Source: Actinomycetota bacterium
GTDB lineage: Bacteria > Actinomycetota > Actinomycetes > Streptosporangiales > Streptosporangiaceae
Assembly (NCBI GenBank): GCA_003168255.1
Contig: PMSU01000187.1
Location: 1 to 57,833 of the forward strand
Reading direction: 5' to 3'
Length of the DNA: 57,833 nt
The position numbers were made by a program, and so were the translations under genes. Under the pieces are notes generated by a model that made no database searches, had not been told where the DNA came from, and saw only the letters and a list, made by a program, of their open reading frames with translations. Below, piece by piece: positions 32,524 to 40,742 of this stretch (positions within the stretch are counted from its first letter, which is position 1; each line of letters opens with the position of its first letter).

Positions 32524-33426
32524 CTAGCCTGGTTCCGCGATCATGGCGATGCCGATCCGCCGGAAGCCGAGACCGGCGTACACCCGGGCCACCGAGTCGT
32601 CCGAGGCGGACAAGAATACCGTGTGCGTGCCGCCGTCAATGGCCAGCGCCGCGAGCTCCGCGGTCACCGCCGCACCCAGCCCCTGCCTGCGGGCGCTCGG
32701 CAGCGTACCCACGCCAGTGATCTCGGCAACGCCGTCCACCGACTGGCAGCTCCCGGCGGCCAGCGGCCCGTCGTCCCCGAACGCGGCGGCCAGCACCGAA
32801 TGTCCGGTGGCCAGCAGTTCGCGCATCTTGGCGATGCCCGCCGGGTCCCGCTCCGCGGCGAGCTTGTCCCGCTCGGCCGGGCCGGCCGGGCCGGTGCTTG
32901 TGCCCGGATGGCCAAAGGCCACATCGGGAACCGCGATGACGCGAGCGAGATCCGGTTCGTCCGGCGGGACCTCCCGGACGGTCACGCCGGCCGGCGGCGT
33001 GGTCCGGGTGAGCGGAGCGTCCAAGATCATCAGCGGGTGGGCGGCCACGTCAAGGCCCGCCCCCGCGGCGGCCTCGGCCAGCTCAGGCGCGGTCTCCTCG
33101 ATCCATTCGAACGACTGGGGGATGTCGAGCTCTCGCTGGCGCGCCCGCACCTCCCGCACGCGGGCGACAGTGATCCGGTCCCGGGACCCCTGCCTTGGCC
33201 TCGCGTAGTACTGCCATCCCGGGCCCTCGGTGACAAAGAGCACGAGCGGCCCGTACTCTTCGGCCCGTGCCCTGCGTCGGGGCACCGCGTCACAGAACGC
33301 ATCGATCCGCGTGATGGCCTTCTCGTCGCCCGTGTGGGAGCCGCCCGCGCGGAGCCCGCCTTCCCGGTCGGTCAAGCCTGCCTGCCTTCTGCTCGCATCG
33401 TCATGGGCGCGGCCCCGGCTGCTCAT
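32524..33426 (-). CDS. GNAT-family N-acetyltransferase
   Basis: About 300 residues. The C-terminal third has the GNAT acetyl-CoA motif: ITGVGTLPSARRQGLGAAVT, ELAALAIDGGTHTVFLSASD, VARVYAGLGFRRIGIAMIAE. The N-terminal part (ITRIDAFCDAVPRRRARAEE, LVLFVTEGPGWQYYARPRQG) belongs to a larger two-domain GNAT type common in actinobacteria. The start is uncertain: ATG 33426 overlaps the upstream MBL gene by 26 nt and has no clear Shine-Dalgarno site, and homology really begins near AITRIDAF at about 33320. Acceptor substrate unknown. Confidence 0.85.
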   Translation of the reverse strand: MSSRGRAHDDASRRQAGLTDREGGLRAGGSHTGDEKAITRIDAFCDAVPRRRARAEEYGPLVLFVTEGPGWQYYARPRQGSRDRITVARVREVRARQRELDIPQSFEWIEETAPELAEAAAGAGLDVAAHPLMILDAPLTRTTPPAGVTVREVPPDEPDLARVIAVPDVAFGHPGTSTGPAGPAERDKLAAERDPAGIAKMRELLATGHSVLAAAFGDDGPLAAGSCQSVDGVAEITGVGTLPSARRQGLGAAVTAELAALAIDGGTHTVFLSASDDSVARVYAGLGFRRIGIAMIAEPG

Positions 33427-34201
33427 CCGAGCGGCCGGCAGTCGGCCGCGGGTCGAGGTCGATGATAATTCCTCCCCTGGCGACGGCGATCTCGCCGGCA
33501 TAGCCGCGTCGGGCGGCCGCCGCGGCCGCGGCGGGGCCGGACCCTGGCCACAGATGAGTAAGCATCAGGCGCGCGGCGCCCGCCCGCCCAGCGTTCCGTC
33601 CGGCCTGCGCCGCGCTCGACAGGTTCCCGGCGAAGCGCGGCGGGACCTCATCGGCAAAGGTCGCCTCGGCCAGGAACAGGTCCGCGTCGCGGGCCAGCGC
33701 CACCAGGTCCTCGCTCGGTCCCGAGTCACCGGTGTAGGCGAGGCTCTGCCCTCCGGCGGTTAGCCGCAGGCCCGCGTTCGGCACGAAATGCGGTAGCGGC
33801 CATGTGCTGACCTGGAACGGGCCGACGGTTAGCTGATCACCCGCCTCGAACTCGCGGAGATCGACGGCATCCTCCAGCATCCCGGGTTCATCCAGGGACA
33901 GGACCGGGTCGAGCGCTGAGGGCAGCGTGTACACGGGCAGCGCACGCGGCGGGTCCTTGCGCAGGACGCGGGCCCGCAGCAGTGGGTTCAGGTCCGCGCA
34001 ATGATCCGGGTGACCATGGCTGACCAGGACGGCGTCGACGCGCTCGGCGCCCGTCACCTGCAGCAGATGCGGCAGCGTCGCGTACCCGGGGTCCGTCAGC
34101 AGCGCGAAGCCGTCGTGCTCGACCAGGTAGCCGCTGCACGCCTGGCCGGCCGCGGGCCAGGCGCCGCAGCCGCCCAGCACCGTGAGTCTCATGCGGCCCA
34201 C
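33401..34201 (-). CDS. Metallo-beta-lactamase-fold hydrolase (RNase Z-like)
   Basis: 266 residues. It has the MBL zinc motif SHGHPDHCADL (H-x-H-x-D-H), LVEHDGFALLTDPGYATLPH before it, LAYTGDSGPSEDL (Asp ligand) and LMLTHLWPGSG (His ligand). The layout resembles ElaC/RNase Z-like and CpdA-type MBL phosphodiesterases, which act on tRNA 3' ends, cyclic nucleotides or small esters; this one lacks the long RNase Z exosite arm. GTG 34201 (GAGG 7 nt upstream) or ATG 34192 may be the start. It overlaps the downstream GNAT gene, so they are likely one transcript. Confidence 0.9.
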   Translation of the reverse strand: MGRMRLTVLGGCGAWPAAGQACSGYLVEHDGFALLTDPGYATLPHLLQVTGAERVDAVLVSHGHPDHCADLNPLLRARVLRKDPPRALPVYTLPSALDPVLSLDEPGMLEDAVDLREFEAGDQLTVGPFQVSTWPLPHFVPNAGLRLTAGGQSLAYTGDSGPSEDLVALARDADLFLAEATFADEVPPRFAGNLSSAAQAGRNAGRAGAARLMLTHLWPGSGPAAAAAAARRGYAGEIAVARGGIIIDLDPRPTAGRSDEQPGPRP

Positions 34202-34219
34202 TGTAGAGCCTCAGGACGA

Positions 34220-34930
34220 TCAGGAGCCGCGGTCGAGTGCGTATGCGTACCGCGCACGTATGGCCTTCGACGGCGACTGGCCGAACACCTCAGGAAATAC
34301 TGTCTCCCGGTAAATGTCCGCGCTGTCCAGCAGCAGGTCGAGATCAGGAACCTTCAGCCGAAGGTAGTTCTCGGCCTCCTGGTAGTAAGGAAGCCAGTGC
34401 TTAGTAAAGAAATCTTGCGACTCTGGATCTTTCTTCCTGGCAAGGTAGCGCTGCAATGCGTCGTCCAGGGAGAGGAAAGATGCGCCCAGGGAGCGCGCAT
34501 CAGCCAACCCGGTTATGGTCGCTATAACACCTTTCTCGCGAATGCTCTGAGTTCGCTCGCTTGCCGTAGAGAACTGGCGATCAGCGCGTCCGGTGTTCAT
34601 GGTCGCTATAATCGTATCCGCTGAGAATCCTGCATCCACCATAGAGACCGCAAGGCTATGATTGGTGTTTTCCAGGCTACTCGCCAGCAGGCCATGGCGC
34701 TCTATGTCCTGGCGCTTCGTTGCGTCGTGTAGCAGCGTGGCCGCTCTTACTTTCTCAAGATCGCCAGCATTCAGGCGCATGCGTTTTGCAATCGTCAGTG
34801 CAGCTGCGGTGACGCCTGCAATGTGCTCGTAGAGATGAAGCCAGCTCTCGCTTCCCGCGTCGGCAAGGTGGTATTCCGCGAGTATGCCGGCCACGCGGGC
34901 TCCAGGACCAATGTCATCCGATGCCGCCAT
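34220..34930 (-). CDS. HD-domain protein, probable metal-dependent phosphohydrolase
   Basis: 236 residues from ATG 34930 (AAGGAC just upstream; a 50-codon open extension has no support). The HD fold is marked by His36 in WLHLYEHIAGV and His68-Asp69 in ATLLHDATKRQD, with a later NTNHSLAVSMVDAG. HD proteins hydrolyse nucleotides or cyclic-nucleotide signals; the remaining C-terminal helices (QSIREKGVIATITGLADARS, DALQRYLARKKDPESQDFF) match nothing that I know. Codon use is much less GC-biased than in the neighbours, a sign of transfer. It is divergent from a membrane-anchored protein and a PP2C-like phosphatase and probably belongs with them. Confidence 0.78.
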   Translation of the reverse strand: MAASDDIGPGARVAGILAEYHLADAGSESWLHLYEHIAGVTAAALTIAKRMRLNAGDLEKVRAATLLHDATKRQDIERHGLLASSLENTNHSLAVSMVDAGFSADTIIATMNTGRADRQFSTASERTQSIREKGVIATITGLADARSLGASFLSLDDALQRYLARKKDPESQDFFTKHWLPYYQEAENYLRLKVPDLDLLLDSADIYRETVFPEVFGQSPSKAIRARYAYALDRGS

Positions 34931-35197
34931 GTCCTTGGGTGCATCGAGAAATTGCGAGATCAGGTAGGTGCGGTAGACGGTCCCCAGCCGTTTGCTGCCA
35001 AAGCATGCCTGGCTTGCCTCGCCGCTCGGGGACAGGACCGCGCTGATTATACCGCTGACCGCAGGAGCCAGGCCTTGCATCTGTTGGTCTGCCGTTCGTC
35101 ATCTCAATAACCCGGCTGGCAGGTAATGACCGAGGCCGGACCGACTGAGCTATTCATTTCAGGGACTGGTCGGGAAGCTTCCTCTAGGATAGGGGCC

Positions 35198-35941
35198 GTG
35201 GATACGGCCAGCGTGTTAGGTACGATTACTAGCTCGGTGAGTTCCGACGTACTTAGCGCCGCGATTGGCGCTGCCTGCGCTGCCTCGGTGGGGGTGGCCA
35301 GGTGGTTTCTGGTCCGACGCCTGCCTGCCCGCCGGACTTGGCGGTTTGAGTCCGCTCGCGATCTGCTGATCGTCGTATCTTCTTCTGCGGTGGTGCACAC
35401 GGGTGTGTATCAGCGACCGGTCACGGGAATCGGGCAGGTGCGCGCCCTTGCGATTCTCAGCCCTCTCCTGCGCCGCGCCTACCGTGACGCCGATCTGCAA
35501 CGCGTTCTGCTCTCGGATGAGGTCGCGAGCCATGAGCTGGACAACAACCTGCTGGTGATCGGCGGGCCCAAGACCAATGCGGTGGCGAAGGAGCTACTGG
35601 ACCGGCTGGCGCCCCGGCTGCCGTTCACGGTGGCCGGCAACGTCATCACCTGGGACAAGACGTCGTACGACGGGCCGGCCGCCGATGACGTAGTACTCCA
35701 CGATTTCGGGTACGTGGTGCGCGCGGCCCATCCATTGCACCCGGACAGGCGCGTGGTGATCGTCGCCGGGTCGCATACGTTCGGTACCGCGGCCGCCGCG
35801 CGCTGGCTTGCCGACAACGGCGGTTCATTCCACCTGCCCGCGGATGTGGCCGTACTGCTCGAGGCGGACGTGTCCATGAAGCAGCACATCGCCACGGGCA
35901 CGGTGCTGCACCAAGTCGCGCTGAAGGCAGCCAGCAGATGA
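35198..35941 (+). CDS. Membrane-anchored protein with Rossmann-like sensor domain
   Basis: 247 residues from GTG 35198 (AGGGG 2 nt upstream); ATG 35126 is an alternative that adds 24 residues. One membrane helix spans about residues 17-39 (DVLSAAIGAACAASVGVARW), then a basic stop-transfer region. The cytosolic domain has LLIVVSSSAVVHTGVYQRPV, GQVRALAILSPLLRRAYRD, LLVIGGPKTNAVAKELLDRL, and AGSHTFGTAAAARWLADNGG. The alternating strands and glycine-rich turns (IGGPKTN, GSHTFG) suggest a nucleotide- or NAD-binding Rossmann-like fold, perhaps related to SLOG/TIR-like effectors, but I cannot place it in a named family. The PP2C-like gene follows 11 nt later. Confidence 0.7.
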   Translation: MDTASVLGTITSSVSSDVLSAAIGAACAASVGVARWFLVRRLPARRTWRFESARDLLIVVSSSAVVHTGVYQRPVTGIGQVRALAILSPLLRRAYRDADLQRVLLSDEVASHELDNNLLVIGGPKTNAVAKELLDRLAPRLPFTVAGNVITWDKTSYDGPAADDVVLHDFGYVVRAAHPLHPDRRVVIVAGSHTFGTAAAARWLADNGGSFHLPADVAVLLEADVSMKQHIATGTVLHQVALKAASR

Positions 35942-35952
35942 GAGCCTGAGGC

Positions 35953-36768
35953 ATGGAAATCGCGGAGCAGTTCCTGGCAGCAAAGACCGGCCGCCCGGAG
36001 CGTTGCGAGGACGGCATCGTCGTCACCAGCGAGTTTGCGGCGGTCATCGACGGCGGCACCGACAACACCGGGCATCGTTACGACGGCATGTCCGGGGGCC
36101 GATTTGCCATGCTGGCCTGCGCTGACGCTGTGCGATCCCTCGAACCGAAAGCCGACCATCTCACCGCATTGCGGTGCCTGACGCAGACGCTGGCCGCGCG
36201 GCTCCCGCCCGATATGGCACTTCATGACCGCCCGTCGGCTGTTCTCACCGTGTACTCGCGTGCACGCCGGGAGATCTGGCAGGTCGGTGACGTTGGCTTC
36301 TGGCACGTCCACCTGACGGAAGGAGGAGTGAACCCGAGGAAGCTCATCGATCGTTACGCCGCCGACATACGAGCAGCGGTCATCCGCGTGGAGCTTGCTG
36401 CCGGGGCCGATCAGTCCGCTCTAGCCCGCGATGACCCAGGGCGCAGCGCGATCTTGGGCTTGCTCATCAGCCAGGCCAGCTTCCGGAATAACCTGGCAGC
36501 CGGCGAACTGGCATACCCTGCGGTCGACGGCTGCACTGTTCCCGCGGAACTCATCACCGTCCACGTGGTTCCGCCCGATGTGTCCGGGCTCGTGATCGCC
36601 AGCGATGGATACCCGCACATTCTCCCTACGCTCAGTGCCAGCGAGCAACTGCTTGCCCGGCTCGTTAGCGCGGACCCGTTGTGCATTGGTGAACTTCGTG
36701 GCACCAAGGGCACCAGGCCGGGCAATGAGAGCTTCGACGATCGGGCGTACCTGAGTCTGATGCTCTGA
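35953..36768 (+). CDS. PP2C-like protein phosphatase
   Basis: 271 residues. The order of metal-binding motifs is that of PP2C (PPM) Ser/Thr phosphatases: CEDGIVVTSEFAAVIDGGTD (Glu-Asp near 19-20 and Asp33-Gly-Gly), MSGGRFA, then AVLTVYSRARREIWQVGDVG with G-D-V-G, late SDG in LVIASDGYPHI, and a final ESFDDRAYLSL. The core is shorter and more divergent than housekeeping PP2C enzymes, so the catalytic state is uncertain. It is in an operon with the membrane-anchored protein (11-nt gap) and close to the divergent HD gene; phosphatase plus sensor plus HD protein suggests a signalling module. Confidence 0.75.
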   Translation: MEIAEQFLAAKTGRPERCEDGIVVTSEFAAVIDGGTDNTGHRYDGMSGGRFAMLACADAVRSLEPKADHLTALRCLTQTLAARLPPDMALHDRPSAVLTVYSRARREIWQVGDVGFWHVHLTEGGVNPRKLIDRYAADIRAAVIRVELAAGADQSALARDDPGRSAILGLLISQASFRNNLAAGELAYPAVDGCTVPAELITVHVVPPDVSGLVIASDGYPHILPTLSASEQLLARLVSADPLCIGELRGTKGTRPGNESFDDRAYLSLML

Positions 36769-36779
36769 GCGGGCGGTGA

Positions 36780-38204
36780 CTATACGTCGTAATAGAGCTC
36801 GAACTCGTGCGGGTGCGGGCGGAGCCTGATCGGGTCAAGCTCGTTGCTGCGCTTGTAGTCGAGCCAGGTCTCGATCAGGTCAGGGGTGAACACCCCGCCG
36901 TCCAGCAGGTAGCCGTGGTCCGCCTCGAGAGTGTCGAGCACCTTCTCCAGTGACCCGGGAACCGTCGGGATCGCCCTTGCCTCGTCCGGGGGCAGCTCGT
37001 ACAGGTCCTTGTCCACGGGCTCGGGCGGCTCGATCTTGTTCTTGACCCCGTCGATGCCGGCCATCAGCATGGCCGAGAAGGCCAGGTAGGGGTTGCAGGA
37101 CGGGTCAGGTACCCGGAACTCGATCCGCTTGGCCTTGGGGTTGGAGCCGGTGATCGGGATGCGAACGCAGGCTGACCTGTTGCGCTGCGAGTACACCAGG
37201 TTGACTGGCGCCTCGAAGCCGGGCACGAGACGGTGGTAGGAGTTCACCGTGGGGTTGGTGAACGCCAGCAGCGACGGCGCGTGCTTGAGCAGCCCGCCGA
37301 TGTAGTGGCGTCCCACATCGGAGAGGCCGGCATACCCCACCTCGTCGTAGAACAGCGGCCCGCCGTCCTTCCACAGGCTCTGATGGCAGTGCATGCCAGA
37401 GCCGTTGTCGCCGAAGAGCGGCTTGGGCATGAAGGTCACGGTCTTGCCGTTGGCGATGGCCACGCTCTTGATGATGTACTTGTAGAGCATCAGCTTGTCG
37501 GCCATCTGCAGCAGCGGGCTGAACCGCATGTTGATTTCCGACTGGCCGGCCGTGCCGACCTCGTGATGCTGCATCTCGACCAGGATGCCGGAGTCGATGA
37601 GCGTGCGCGTCATCTCCGCCCGCAGGTCCGCGTAGTGGTCGGTCGGCGGGACCGGGAAGTACCCGCCCTTGTACGGCGGCTTGTACGCGAGGTTGCCGCC
37701 CTCTTCCTCGCGACCGGTGTTCCAGGCGCCCTCCACCGAGTCGATGTAGTAGTAGCCGGCGTTCGGGCTGGTCGCGAACCTGGCGGAGTCGAAGATGTAG
37801 AACTCCGCTTCCGGGCCGAAGTACACGGTGTCGGCGAGCCCGGTGCCGCGCAGGAATTCCTGCGCCTTGCGAGCGACGTTGCGGGGATCCCTGGAGTAGG
37901 GCTCGCCAGTAAGCGGGTCATGCACGAAGAAGGTCATGTTCAGCGTCTTGTGCGTGCGGAAGGGGTCGAGTATCGCGGTGGACGTGTCAGGCAGCAGCAG
38001 CATGTCCGACTCGTGGATCTGCTGGAATCCGCGGATCGAGGAGCCGTCGAACATCAGGCCGTCGCTGAAGACCTTTTCGTCGAAGGCCTCTACCGGCACG
38101 GTGAAGTGCTGAAATGTCCCGGGCAGGTCGCAGAACCTGACGTCAACGAACTGCACCTTTTCGTCTGCGATGAACTTCAGAACCTCGTCGGCGCTGCCGA
38201 ACAT
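36780..38204 (-). CDS. glnA: Glutamine synthetase, type I
   Basis: Makes glutamine from glutamate, ammonia and ATP; the main nitrogen entry enzyme, a dodecamer. 474 residues, the standard GSI length. Visible blocks: FVDVRFCDLPGTFQHFTVPV, DGSSIRGFQ, GPEAEFYIFDS, HHEVGTAGQSEINMRF, MPKPLFGDNGSGMHCHQSLW, NRSACVRIPITGSNPKAKR, EFRVPDPSCNPYLAFSAML and the adenylylation site DLYELPPDEARAIPTVPGSL, whose Tyr is the GlnE target. Start 38204 has GGGAGG 6 nt upstream. Upstream lies a four-box GlnR operator, so it is expected to be turned up under nitrogen limitation. It is divergent from the RDD gene, the usual actinobacterial order. Confidence 0.98.
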   Translation of the reverse strand: MFGSADEVLKFIADEKVQFVDVRFCDLPGTFQHFTVPVEAFDEKVFSDGLMFDGSSIRGFQQIHESDMLLLPDTSTAILDPFRTHKTLNMTFFVHDPLTGEPYSRDPRNVARKAQEFLRGTGLADTVYFGPEAEFYIFDSARFATSPNAGYYYIDSVEGAWNTGREEEGGNLAYKPPYKGGYFPVPPTDHYADLRAEMTRTLIDSGILVEMQHHEVGTAGQSEINMRFSPLLQMADKLMLYKYIIKSVAIANGKTVTFMPKPLFGDNGSGMHCHQSLWKDGGPLFYDEVGYAGLSDVGRHYIGGLLKHAPSLLAFTNPTVNSYHRLVPGFEAPVNLVYSQRNRSACVRIPITGSNPKAKRIEFRVPDPSCNPYLAFSAMLMAGIDGVKNKIEPPEPVDKDLYELPPDEARAIPTVPGSLEKVLDTLEADHGYLLDGGVFTPDLIETWLDYKRSNELDPIRLRPHPHEFELYYDV

Positions 38205-38275
38205 TGACCCTCCCTGGAACGCTGCACGCAACGTAGGACTGCGGCGGAATGCCCGATTTACGGTAGGGCTAGACA

Positions 38276-38313
38276 GTTTCCGGGCCGTGTCCCGGCTGTT
38301 TCGCTCGTGTTAC
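38276..38313 (-). promoter_or_regulatory. Complete GlnR operator upstream of glnA
   Basis: On the minus strand: GTAAC-N6-GAAAC-N6-GACAC-N6-GAAAC, exact for the actinobacterial GlnR consensus gTnAc-n6-GaAAc-n6-GtnAC-n6-GaAAc except T to A in the third box. It ends 72 nt before the glnA start codon. GlnR activates or represses nitrogen genes in Streptomyces and Mycobacterium, so this is direct support for GlnR control of glnA. Confidence 0.88.
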
Positions 38314-38347
38314 GCGGCCCCTGTCAGCGCAGGACGCTGCCGCAGTG

Positions 38348-38392
38348 CCACGGTATCGGGTGCCGGCCTGTCCGCGGCACCCGATACCGTGG
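38348..38392. repeat. 18-bp perfect inverted repeat before the RDD gene
   Basis: Arms 38348-38365 and 38375-38392 are fully complementary around a 9-nt loop. The right arm ends inside the GGAG (38391-38394) that would be the RDD gene's ribosome binding site, 2-4 nt before its GTG. It could be a 5'-UTR hairpin controlling RDD translation, a boundary terminator of transcription from upstream, or a protein site. Confidence 0.7.
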
Positions 38393-38396
38393 AGAC

Positions 38397-38834
38397 GTGG
38401 CGCAGCAGAGGCAGACCGGCGACTGGCTGACCGGCGTGCTGACCGCGCGGAGTAGCTCGCGCTATCCGGGCGAGGAACTCGGGCTGCCCGAGCATGGCGC
38501 CAGATCGGTGGCTAGGATGGGCAGGCGGCTGGCCGCGCTGTGCATCGACTGGCTGCTGTGCACGCTTATCGCGGTCTCCGCCCTGCACTCGCAGTACTGG
38601 ACCATTGCGGTGTTCGCGGCGGAGATCTACCTGCTCACCGCGCTGACCGGCTTCACCGTGGGCAAGCGGCTGGTCGGGATCCGGGTGGTTCGCCTGGATG
38701 GCAGGCCGGTCGGACTTGTCTGGTCCCTGGTCAGGACCCTGTTGCTGCTGCTCTTGGTGCCGCCGCTGGTGACCGATGGCGACCTGCGCGGCCTGCATGA
38801 CCGTGCCGCCCACACGGTCGTCGTCAGGATCTGA
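38397..38834 (+). CDS. RDD-family membrane protein
   Basis: 145 residues from GTG 38397. The RDD domain begins RMGRRLAALCIDWLLCTLIA (the R...D of the family name), with helices at about 45-62, 70-87 and 110-130 and the conserved GKRLVGIRVVRLDGRPVGLV between them, then GLHDRAAHTVVVRI at the end. RDD proteins are small membrane proteins proposed as transporters; function unproven. A GTG with GGAG only 2 nt away is a weak start, and part of that site lies in a strong hairpin. It is next to glnA and convergent with DUF4191, as in other actinobacteria. Confidence 0.88.
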   Translation: MAQQRQTGDWLTGVLTARSSSRYPGEELGLPEHGARSVARMGRRLAALCIDWLLCTLIAVSALHSQYWTIAVFAAEIYLLTALTGFTVGKRLVGIRVVRLDGRPVGLVWSLVRTLLLLLLVPPLVTDGDLRGLHDRAAHTVVVRI

Positions 38835-38857
38835 CGGCCGCTGACCGGCGGATGTCG

Positions 38858-39574
38858 TTAGCGGGTCTTGGGTCGCGGCATCCTTGGCTGCCGGCCACCC
38901 CTTGGCATCGGCCCCTTGGGCGCCTGTAGCGTCTGGGGCAGCGCCTTGAGCCGGTAGTTCAGGTCGGACACCGCACTGGCCTTCAGGTTGCGCGGCAGCT
39001 TCATGATGTGACGCTGGAGGCGGCGGATCGGAACCTGGCCGTCGCCGTCTCCCACCTGAATGTCGTAGATCGGAATGTCATAGGCGACCCTGGCCACCCG
39101 CTTCTTCTCCGCGGCAAGCAGGCTCGGCAGCCTGGTCGCGGAGCCCTCGCCGACCAGGACCACGCCGGCCCTGCCCACCGCGCGGTGCACCACGTCCATG
39201 TTCCGGTTGGCCGCGATGGCCGGCGTGACGGTCCAGTTGCCGCGCATCGTCTGGAGCACGGCCGCCGCAGCACCCGGCTGTCCCTCGATCGCCGAGTACT
39301 GAGCGGATTGCGCGAACCGGCCGAAAAGGATCAGCGATACCAGCAGCCCGAGCAGCACGCCCAGCACGATCAGGAAGATCTGCCCGGTCAGCAAGCCGAC
39401 TACGACGAGGATCGCCAGCGTCCCCAAGCCCGCGAGCGCCACCAGCGGCAGTGCCCTCCGGTTGGCCTGGTGCACCATGCCGGCGGCCATCCGGAGCTGC
39501 CGGATCCGCCCGGGCGGAGCTGTGTCGGGCGTGCCGTTCTTGGCAGCCGCTGTGTCAGGGGACTTCTTGGCCAT
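38858..39574 (-). CDS. DUF4191 membrane protein
   Basis: 238 residues. After a charged N-terminus, two adjacent membrane helices lie near 41-85 (LPLVALAGLGTLAILVVVGL, IFLIVLGVLLGLLVSLILFG), followed by a cytosolic domain GQPGAAAAVLQTMRGNWTVT, MDVVHRAVGRAGVVLVGEGS and VPIRRLQRHIMKLPRNLKAS. This matches the actinobacterial DUF4191 family, always near lipA and glnA but with no established function. A Pro/Arg/Gly-rich tail ends it. It follows lipA on the same strand (108-nt gap) and could be its operon partner. Confidence 0.93.
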   Translation of the reverse strand: MAKKSPDTAAAKNGTPDTAPPGRIRQLRMAAGMVHQANRRALPLVALAGLGTLAILVVVGLLTGQIFLIVLGVLLGLLVSLILFGRFAQSAQYSAIEGQPGAAAAVLQTMRGNWTVTPAIAANRNMDVVHRAVGRAGVVLVGEGSATRLPSLLAAEKKRVARVAYDIPIYDIQVGDGDGQVPIRRLQRHIMKLPRNLKASAVSDLNYRLKALPQTLQAPKGPMPRGGRQPRMPRPKTR

Positions 39575-39682
39575 GGACTGCAGCTTATATGCGGAGGGGT
39601 CCGGAGGGTCGCCCGCCGGGCTAGCGCTGCACGCGGGGGAGTCCCGGCAGGTCGTTCCTTGCGGGCTTAGCGGGCCGGCGCC

Positions 39683-40636
39683 TCAGCGGGAAGCGACCGG
39701 GCCAAGCTGATCGGACTGGCGGGACGTCATCGCCTCGCGATAGAGGCGGCCGGCCCGGTATGACGAGCGCACCAGCGGCCCGGACATCACGCCGGCGAAC
39801 CCCATCGCCAGGGCGGTGCCGCGCAGCTCGATGAACTCGTCGGGGTGCACCCAGCGCTGCACCGGGTGATGACGCGGGGAAGGCCGCAGGTACTGAGTGA
39901 TCGTCAGCAGCTCGCAGCCGGCTTCGCGCAGGTCGGCCATGGCCGCGACGATCTCCTCCGGCTCCTCGCCGAGGCCGAGGATGAGGTTGGACTTCGTGAT
40001 GAGCCCGGCCTGCCTGGCCAGCCTGAGCACGTCAAGAGACCGGTCGTAGCGGAAGCCCGGCCTGACCCGCCTGAAGATCCTCGGTACGGTCTCGATGTTG
40101 TGCCCGAGAACCTCTGGCCTCGCGTCGAACACCCGCGCCAGCCGTTCGGAATCGGCGTTGAAATCCGGGATCAGCAGCTCGACTCCGCAGCCGGGCACGA
40201 CCTCGTGGATCTCGAGGCAGGTCTGCGCGTACAGCCAGGCTCCGCCGTCATCCAGGTCGTCCCTGGCCACTCCGGTCACGGTGGCGTAGGCGAGGCCCAT
40301 CGTCGCCACCGACTCGGCCACCCGGCGCGGCTCGCCGGTATCGAGGGGGGCTGGCTTGCCGGTATCGATCTGGCAGAAGTCGCAGCGCCTCGTGCACTGG
40401 TCGCCGCCGATGAGGAAGGTCGCCTCGCGGTCTTCCCAGCACTCGAAGATGTTGGGGCAGCCAGCCTCCTCGCAGACCGTGTGCAGCCGCTCGCGGCGGA
40501 CCAGGTCTTTCAGCGCGGTGTACTGCGGGCCGGTGCGCAGCCGCGTTTTGATCCAGGCCGGCTTCCGCTCGATCGGCGTCTGGCTGTTGCGGGCCTCCAG
40601 CCGCAACATCCGCCGTCCTTCAGGTGCAAGTACCAC
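39683..40636 (-). CDS. lipA: Lipoyl synthase
   Basis: Radical SAM enzyme that inserts two sulfurs into octanoyl groups on E2 and H proteins. 317 residues from GTG 40636 (VVLAPEGRRMLRLEARNSQT), which fits Streptomyces LipA N-termini; ATG 40609 with AAGGA 6 nt upstream is the alternative. The auxiliary iron-sulfur cluster Cys are in CEEAGCPNIFEC (C-x4-C-x5-C), and the radical SAM cluster is CTRRCDFCQI (C-x3-C-x2-C). Conserved TVTGVARDDLDDGGA, GHNIETVPR and TKSNLILGLGE follow. It lies 107 nt downstream of lipB on the same strand; the pair lipoylates SucB, encoded 3.5 kb away. Confidence 0.96.
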   Translation of the reverse strand: MVLAPEGRRMLRLEARNSQTPIERKPAWIKTRLRTGPQYTALKDLVRRERLHTVCEEAGCPNIFECWEDREATFLIGGDQCTRRCDFCQIDTGKPAPLDTGEPRRVAESVATMGLAYATVTGVARDDLDDGGAWLYAQTCLEIHEVVPGCGVELLIPDFNADSERLARVFDARPEVLGHNIETVPRIFRRVRPGFRYDRSLDVLRLARQAGLITKSNLILGLGEEPEEIVAAMADLREAGCELLTITQYLRPSPRHHPVQRWVHPDEFIELRGTALAMGFAGVMSGPLVRSSYRAGRLYREAMTSRQSDQLGPVASR

Positions 40637-40742
40637 GGCTCCAGGGTATGTCCCTCCGCGACGCGGACGGTGTCCGCCCCGCACTCGGCGCCTTGGACCC
40701 GCCCGGATGCGGGGCGGACACGCCCGTGTCGCAAGGGGGGCG

